Positions 59,089-64,000 of a stretch of DNA of 64,000 nucleotides are shown in pieces. The notes beneath the pieces were generated by a model. It was not told where the DNA came from. It ran no database searches and saw nothing but the letters and a program-made list of their open reading frames with translations. The translations under genes were made by a program, and so were the position numbers. The DNA is taken from NCBI GenBank assembly GCA_903813345.2, contig CAIIXF020000007.1, forward strand, positions 26,878,698 to 26,942,697. The letters are read 5' to 3'. The first letter of the stretch is position 1. The number at the start of each line of letters is the position of its first letter. The stretch comes from Owenia fusiformis. Taxonomy: Eukaryota > Annelida > Polychaeta > Sabellida > Oweniidae.

Positions 59089-59389
59089 GACATATGATAC
59101 TGACTTACTTAGGTCCAAAGCCTTCTCTATATTCCGGCTTTGAGTGATTGTTTACCGCCACCCTGATATTCAATATTTGTAAATTGTTATGGTACAATTA
59201 TAGGAAACATACCTTTTACACATTTGCAGAATATCAGCTTATATCCCGGTTCTTATCGATTGTTATATATACAACTGTATTTTAATTTAGCGAAGTGGCG
59301 GATCTATTGAGTTTGAGGTTCTTTCCGAAAATAAATTTTGAAATATCTTGATAAGCAACTCTTCAACTTAAATATGATTATCCCAAATG

Positions 59390-59520
59390 AACGAAGTTCG
59401 GTAGGGATATAGTGAAGCCCTCCGTCAGTCAGTCCGTCAGTCAGTCCGTCCGTCCGTCCATCCGGAAGATAACTCAAATATTAGTTGATGGATTTTCTTC
59501 ATATTTGGTGGAAAGATGTA
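59390..59520 (+). repeat. Dispersed GATATAGTGAAGCCCTCC(GTCNGTCC)n repeat, intact copy
   Basis: GAACGAAGTTCGGTAGGGAT, ATAGTGAAGCCCTCCGTCAG, a GTCAGTCC/GTCCGTCC microsatellite, then AAGATAACTCAAATATTAGT and TGGATTTTCTTCATATTTGG. It corresponds to the split copy around 52.2-54.6 kb. 59521-60230 beyond is AT-rich and repetitive (ATGGCCG / TTCAAAATGG blocks) with no gene. Confidence 0.8.
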
Positions 59521-60264
59521 TATTGATGAATAGTTTTACGCAAAAAAGATGGCCGCCGCTGTAAAAATGACGGGACTTTTTCGCAAAAATCTTAAATTTT
59601 TCATTCTAAACCAAAGTAATTAATATTATTGTTTGAAATTGGTAGTATATTCGCAACATCTATCTATTTCACATATATTCCGCGTTTTTAATCCTGACCC
59701 CCAGGGGCCGTGTATTGGGGGTCAGGAAAACAGAAATTTTCGCTAATTTTTAGATCTTTCTGAAGTATAGCTTTATTATACTCAAATGAAAGGCAATTAA
59801 GAGTAGATTGCAAATATTGTATCTTTTTTCTGATTCGAGCCTCGTAAAAAATGGCCGTCTAATGTACGATTTCGCAATAATTTTTCGATCCCTTCAAAGT
59901 ATGGCCATATAATACTCAAATTGAAGGAATTTTGGAGTAGATCACAATTATGGTATTATTTTTCAGATTTGTACCTCAGAAAATTCAAAATGGCTGCTTT
60001 GCAGGAATTCGCAATTCTAAAATCTAAAATTTTCAATTATAACCAAAGTAATAAGTATAATTGATTGGAATTCGGTTATTGATATTTTGTTCGTTGGGAT
60101 TTGCTACTCCACTGAGTTGCCATTATCTAGTTAATATTCTTATAAATAAAGAATTATTTAATAGGTTTTCTAGGTGCGTGTGACACTTTTTATCGTACCT
60201 AATAAAAGATACAATATTGTAGTCAGCTTGACGGGCGGCGGGCGGGCAGCGTCTCACTTTTCAG

Positions 60265-61380
60265 CTTGTCTACAGGTTTCCAGCCAAATCATTTGAGGGA
60301 TTCATCTGAAATTTTCAGGGATGTTTCTACATATCAACGTCAATAACTGATTTGTTTTTGGGCATTCTGGGTAAATCTTAAGGTGGCCATTTTGGATTTT
60401 CCGTCCTAAAATCTTCACTTTCAAGACTTGTCTACAGGTTTCCAGCCAAACCATTTGAGGGATTCATCTGAAATTTTCAGGGATGTTTCTACATATCAAC
60501 GTCAAGAACTGATTAGTTTTTGGGCATTCTGGGTAAATTTTAAGGTGGCCATTTTGGATTTTCAGTCCTAAAATCTTCATTTTCAAGACTTGTCTACAGG
60601 TTTTCAGCCAAACCATTTGAGGGATTCATCTGAAATTTTCAGGGATGTTTCTACATATCAAACTCAAGAACTGATTAGTTTTTGGGCATTCTGGGTAAAT
60701 TTTAAGGTGGCCATTTTGAATTTTCCATCCTAAAATCTTTACTTTCAAGACTTGTCTACAGGTTTCCAGCCAAACCATTTGAGGGATTCATTTGAAGGGC
60801 ATTCTGGGTAAATTTTAAGGTGGCCATTTTGGATTTTCCGTCCTAAAATTTTCACTTTCAAGACTTGTCTACAGGTTTTCAGCCAAACCATTTGAGGGAT
60901 TCATCTGAAATTTTCAGGGATGTTCCTACATATCAACGTCAAGAACTGATTAGTTTTTGGGCATTCTGGGTAAATTTTAAGGTGGCCATTTTGGATTTTC
61001 CGTCCTAAAATCTTTACTTTCAAGACTTGTCTACAGGTTTCCAGCCAAACCTTTTGAGGGATTCATCTGAAATTTTCAGGGATGTTTCTACATATCAACG
61101 TCAAGAACTGATTAGTTTTTGGGCATTCTGGTTAAATTTTAAGGTGGCCATTTTGGATTTTCTGTCCTAAAATCTTCACTTTCAAGACTTGTCTACAGAT
61201 TTTCAGCCAAACCATTTGAGGGATTCATCTGAAATTTTCAGGGATGTTTCTACATATCAACGTCAAGAACTGATTGGTTTTTGGGCCTTCTGGGTAAATT
61301 TTAAGGTGGCCATTTTGGATTTTCCGTCCTAAAATCTTCACTTTCAAGACTTGTCTACAGGTTTCCAGCCAAACCGTTCA
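60265..61380. repeat. 162-bp tandem repeat, about 7 copies
   Basis: The landmark CTTGTCTACAGGTTTYCAGC begins at 60265, 60427, 60589, 60751, 60864, 61026, 61188 and 61350. Every interval is exactly 162 bp except one of 113 bp, where 49 bp (AAATTTTCAGGGATGTTTCT region) are missing. Copies differ by a few substitutions. A TTTTGGGCATTCTGGGTAAA and AAGGTGGCCATTTTGGATTT block recurs in each. No reading frame is maintained. Confidence 0.97.
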
Positions 61381-61439
61381 AATTTTTACATATGTTACAC
61401 AGTGATAAGTTCTAGAGCTGATTAACTTTTCTGCGGCCA

Positions 61440-61970
61440 TCTTGCTTTCTTGGTCAACAAGACCAAAATGCTGTGTTTTAGGTACGATATGTCTGTGCCT
61501 TGTTCGAGATTACATACGAAATCAATGAAGTTACATCTGGCTGTAAGCTAGAGACTCAAGTAAATACTGACGTACCTCATTAAAAGGAACTTGTTACTTT
61601 TTGATCACCAGTGAATGGTATAATATGTAGCTGAATCCCTAATCGTATTGGTTTATCAGCAGATCGAAGATCACAATTTTTGTGTGTTATGTAATTTATT
61701 TCAACCGTCCAAATTCCTCTATCTATTCTATTGGTATATGTCCGGGCTCTGCAGCACCAGAACTGGATATCAGTACGATGAAAACGGAAAACATCCTTGT
61801 TCTGAATTTTGATTCTCTGAATTATCGCAATACAATTTTATGACCCTAGATTTTATTCCGCCTATTATCAAAGACCTCAATCATTTCACAATTTCAAATT
61901 TTCAAAAAACATGTCATCAGAAAAAATCGTCGAATCATTTTGATCATACATTTTACCATAAATTATGCCT
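61440..61970. other. Nothing recognised
   Basis: No coding or repeat structure identified. Confidence 0.5.
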
Positions 61971-61974
61971 GGGT

Positions 61975-62215
61975 CACATAGCCGCCGGGCGCCGGCCGAT
62001 GAGTAGTCATCGGCCGATTTATAAATCGACCGGGCGCCGGTGACTTTTCACCGATGTCTTGATCTAATCGTGAGTATGGTCACATTAGTACAGGCATCGT
62101 ACGGCGCCCGCAATCAATTGAATCTGAAAGACATCGCATGGGTATCGCAAGGCTATCGACCGATGGCCGTACGGGACCCGCCAGGACATCGGTCGATTTA
62201 CAGGCCTCTAGATTT
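61975..62215. repeat. GC-rich CGGGCGCCGG / CATCGGCCGAT foldback repeat, copy 1
   Basis: Local inverted pairs: CGGCCGATGA GTAG TCATCGGCCG, ATCGACCGGGCGCCGGTGA, CATCGTACGGCGCCCGC. GC content is far above the surroundings. The same words occur at 63780-64000, so these may be the two ends of one element or two copies. Confidence 0.7.
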
Positions 62216-62632
62216 ATACTTAATCCCTGTATTACCCAGTATGACTGTTCCACATGGCGTGAATGCAACATTTGAAAACGAAATACTTTGATAAACAGGA
62301 CTTCCAGGATAATAATGTTTTCATGCAATAAAGATCAGAAAAAGAAGATTCTCTTTTGAGTAAATAGGTTCAATATTTAGAAAAAATGTTGACATGGGGT
62401 CCCTATTTATCATTTTTCGAATTGTTTGATTGATATTTTTATCATCATGGGTACTTCAATTGAAAGAAAACATATTGTTTTAATAAAAACACTCTATTTG
62501 TGCCCAGAAGGTACTCATGGTGAAATATATGACCGTCTAAAATCACTTACCATACTGGACGTGGTCTTTTCATCAAAGTGCACCCTGATCTTAATTCATT
62601 TTTAGATCCTTCATATAAAAACTACTATGTCT

Positions 62633-63101
62633 TAGTGTTGTCGCGATTAATCGATACATCGCGATAAACATCGCTAAAGCTGATTCTGGCGATGCATCGA
62701 TGTCTGAAACAAAACATCGATGTTTTAAAAAAATTTAATTTGCTAAAAATCATCCTTTCTTATCTTATTTTGACGCAAATCGCTTACCTTTCTCATGTCT
62801 TATTTCATTTTCCAATGTTTTCTGATATTCTTTCGCTTTAAAACTGTTTTAGCTAGTCGAAATGAACCATTAATCTAACAAAATTTATTTTACTTTCGTT
62901 TTACCGTTACTAGACGTTCCCGGATGTACCAGCGTACTCTTATTATTTTGTTCTGTTCGGTATTTTAGTGCATTAGCGTTCGGTATTTCAGTGCACTTTT
63001 TTCGGACTTTTTCTCGATGTACATCGCGATGTGCATCGATGTTTACTCCTGAAAATTGCCGATGCATCGATGTACGATTATGGCACATCGCGACAACACT
63101 A
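62633..63101. mobile_element. hAT-like miniature element with 8-bp target duplication CTATGTCT
   Basis: The ends TAGTGTTGTCGCGAT and (inverse) ATCGCGACAACACTA are perfect over 15 bp. CTATGTCT flanks both sides (62625-62632, 63102-63109). Inside, many GCATCGATGT copies in both orientations stand near the ends. 469 bp, no transposase. Confidence 0.93.
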
Positions 63102-63191
63102 CTATGTCTACATGTCCATCCGATGCTATTAGCAAAATTCCTTATTTCTCCATCTTTCTTTCGTCTGTTCTTGTAAAGAGAATTAGTTTGG

Positions 63192-63386
63192 TCATAAAAA
63201 TATGGCTTCAAAGAAATTGGCATATTTCTTCTGTTTCAAGTGGAGTACCCGCTTCCCTATAGACACATCTAAATCTTCATCATCCACCAGCTCAGTAGCA
63301 TTGTTATTGTCTTTTTCCACCTGTCTTTTCAAGGCCTTCCTCATATATGGCCCATTGGCCTTATCCCCTCTATCCTTAGCCTTTGG
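63192..63386 (-). CDS. Short charged frame, possible exon, product unknown
   Basis: From the Met at 63386 the frame reads MPKAKDRGDKANGPYMRKAL, KRQVEKDNNNATELVDDEDL, DVSIGKRVLHLKQKKYANFF, then EAIFL and stop. The Lys/Asp/Glu-rich composition differs from the usual Phe/Ile/Leu-rich AT-frames of this window, which hints at coding origin. No family was recognised, no clear donor splice site was found, and it lies between two transposable elements, so it could belong to one of them. Confidence 0.3.
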   Translation of the reverse strand, partial: PKAKDRGDKANGPYMRKALKRQVEKDNNNATELVDDEDLDVSIGKRVLHLKQKKYANFFEAIFL

Positions 63387-63779
63387 CATATTACGTTGTA
63401 ATTGAGACGTAATTAATCGTAGTAAAATTGTGACCCTTGAAATTACTGTACTCACAAAAACATTCCGAAGATTTTTAAAATAAATGATTTGTAATGGTAT
63501 ATGCATGAGTGAATATACGCATAAAAATGTAAAACTCTATTCAATGTGTATGACAGACATACACGATTAATGTCAATATAAGAACGACTAGATCAACCCA
63601 CCCACCCAGCCATTCAAATGTGTGCCATTGTTTTATATACAGTAAGCTTAATCGTTCCATTTATGTTTTATAAAAATCACTGTCAGTGTGTAGTAATTAT
63701 AATTCCTTACCTCATTATTTTTAAAACCTTTATATCACTTTATAAGTAATCATTATTAAGATTTATCCAACAAATCAGC

Positions 63780-64000
63780 ACGCAAAATCCAAAGATGACC
63801 GTGCGATGCCACCGGGCGCCGTAAGATAATCGTACGATGATCGGGCGGGACACGGCCGGGTAGGTACCGATGAGTTTGGTTGAGAAAAAATCGCCAAGAC
63901 ATCGGCAACTTTTATCTCCGCGATAAAACTCTGCCGGCGCCCGTACGATGTCTAAAAATCGGCCGATGAGTGGCGATCATCGCCCGGCGCCCGTACGATG
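63780..64000. repeat. GC-rich CGGGCGCCGT / CGTACGATG repeat, copy 2, cut by the window end
   Basis: CACCGGGCGCCGTAAGATAA, CGTACGATGATCGGGCGGGA, GCCGGCGCCCGTACGATG twice (about 63932 and 63983), and CGGCCGATGAGTGGCGATCA. It shares words with 61975-62215. The element continues past the window. Confidence 0.7.

Overview
This window is animal nuclear DNA. It is AT-rich and intron-dominated, with no bacterial-style gene packing. The only gene I can support with confidence lies on the minus strand and is split into nine short exons between about 25.6 kb and 0.5 kb. Joined at canonical GT/AG sites, the exons keep one reading frame for exactly 1035 bases. They encode the DNA-binding domain, hinge and most of the ligand-binding domain of a nuclear receptor of the NR1D group (E75 / REV-ERB). 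The wording around the first zinc finger ([13 protein letters not shown]) and the RFGRVPKKEKAKI hinge favour the invertebrate E75 form. The source is probably a marine invertebrate, perhaps a lophotrochozoan such as a mollusc. The sequence does not fix the species.

Layout. 1-475 is downstream gene sequence (intron or later) with a 15-bp minisatellite. 476-25630 holds the nine exons. Exons 3 and 4 are only 312 bp apart, while the other introns run from 0.8 to 8.3 kb and are full of repeats. Intron 6 contains a 2.65-kb GTGCAA satellite inside an element with inverted ends. Intron 4 contains a Crypton-like recombinase fragment. Intron 1 carries a 26-bp minisatellite that touches the acceptor of the second zinc-finger exon, and two mariner-type elements. 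The first exon(s) of the gene and its C-terminal exon(s) were not found. The C-terminus is most likely beyond position 1, and the N-terminus lies somewhere above 25.6 kb.

25631-64000 shows no convincing host coding exon. It may be the long 5' intron of the same gene or intergenic DNA. It is a dense, nested population of mostly non-autonomous DNA transposons, many with readable target-site duplications. These include mariner-like elements (TA), three hAT-like elements (8 bp), a Mutator-like element (9 bp), Kolobok/piggyBac-like elements (TTAA) and a 2.2-kb GCGGTAG-repeat element with a 5-bp duplication. Two large foldback elements, exact 162-bp tandem repeats and AGTGAACACC minisatellites are also present. 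The minisatellites appear to have grown from the ends of a CAGTAAAACCTG-type element.

The receptor exons keep both residues known to bind heme in this family (a Cys before helix 3 and a His in helix 11). The product is therefore expected to be a heme/redox/gas-responsive transcriptional repressor. All statements rest on reading the sequence by eye; repeat family names are assigned from termini and target-site length only.
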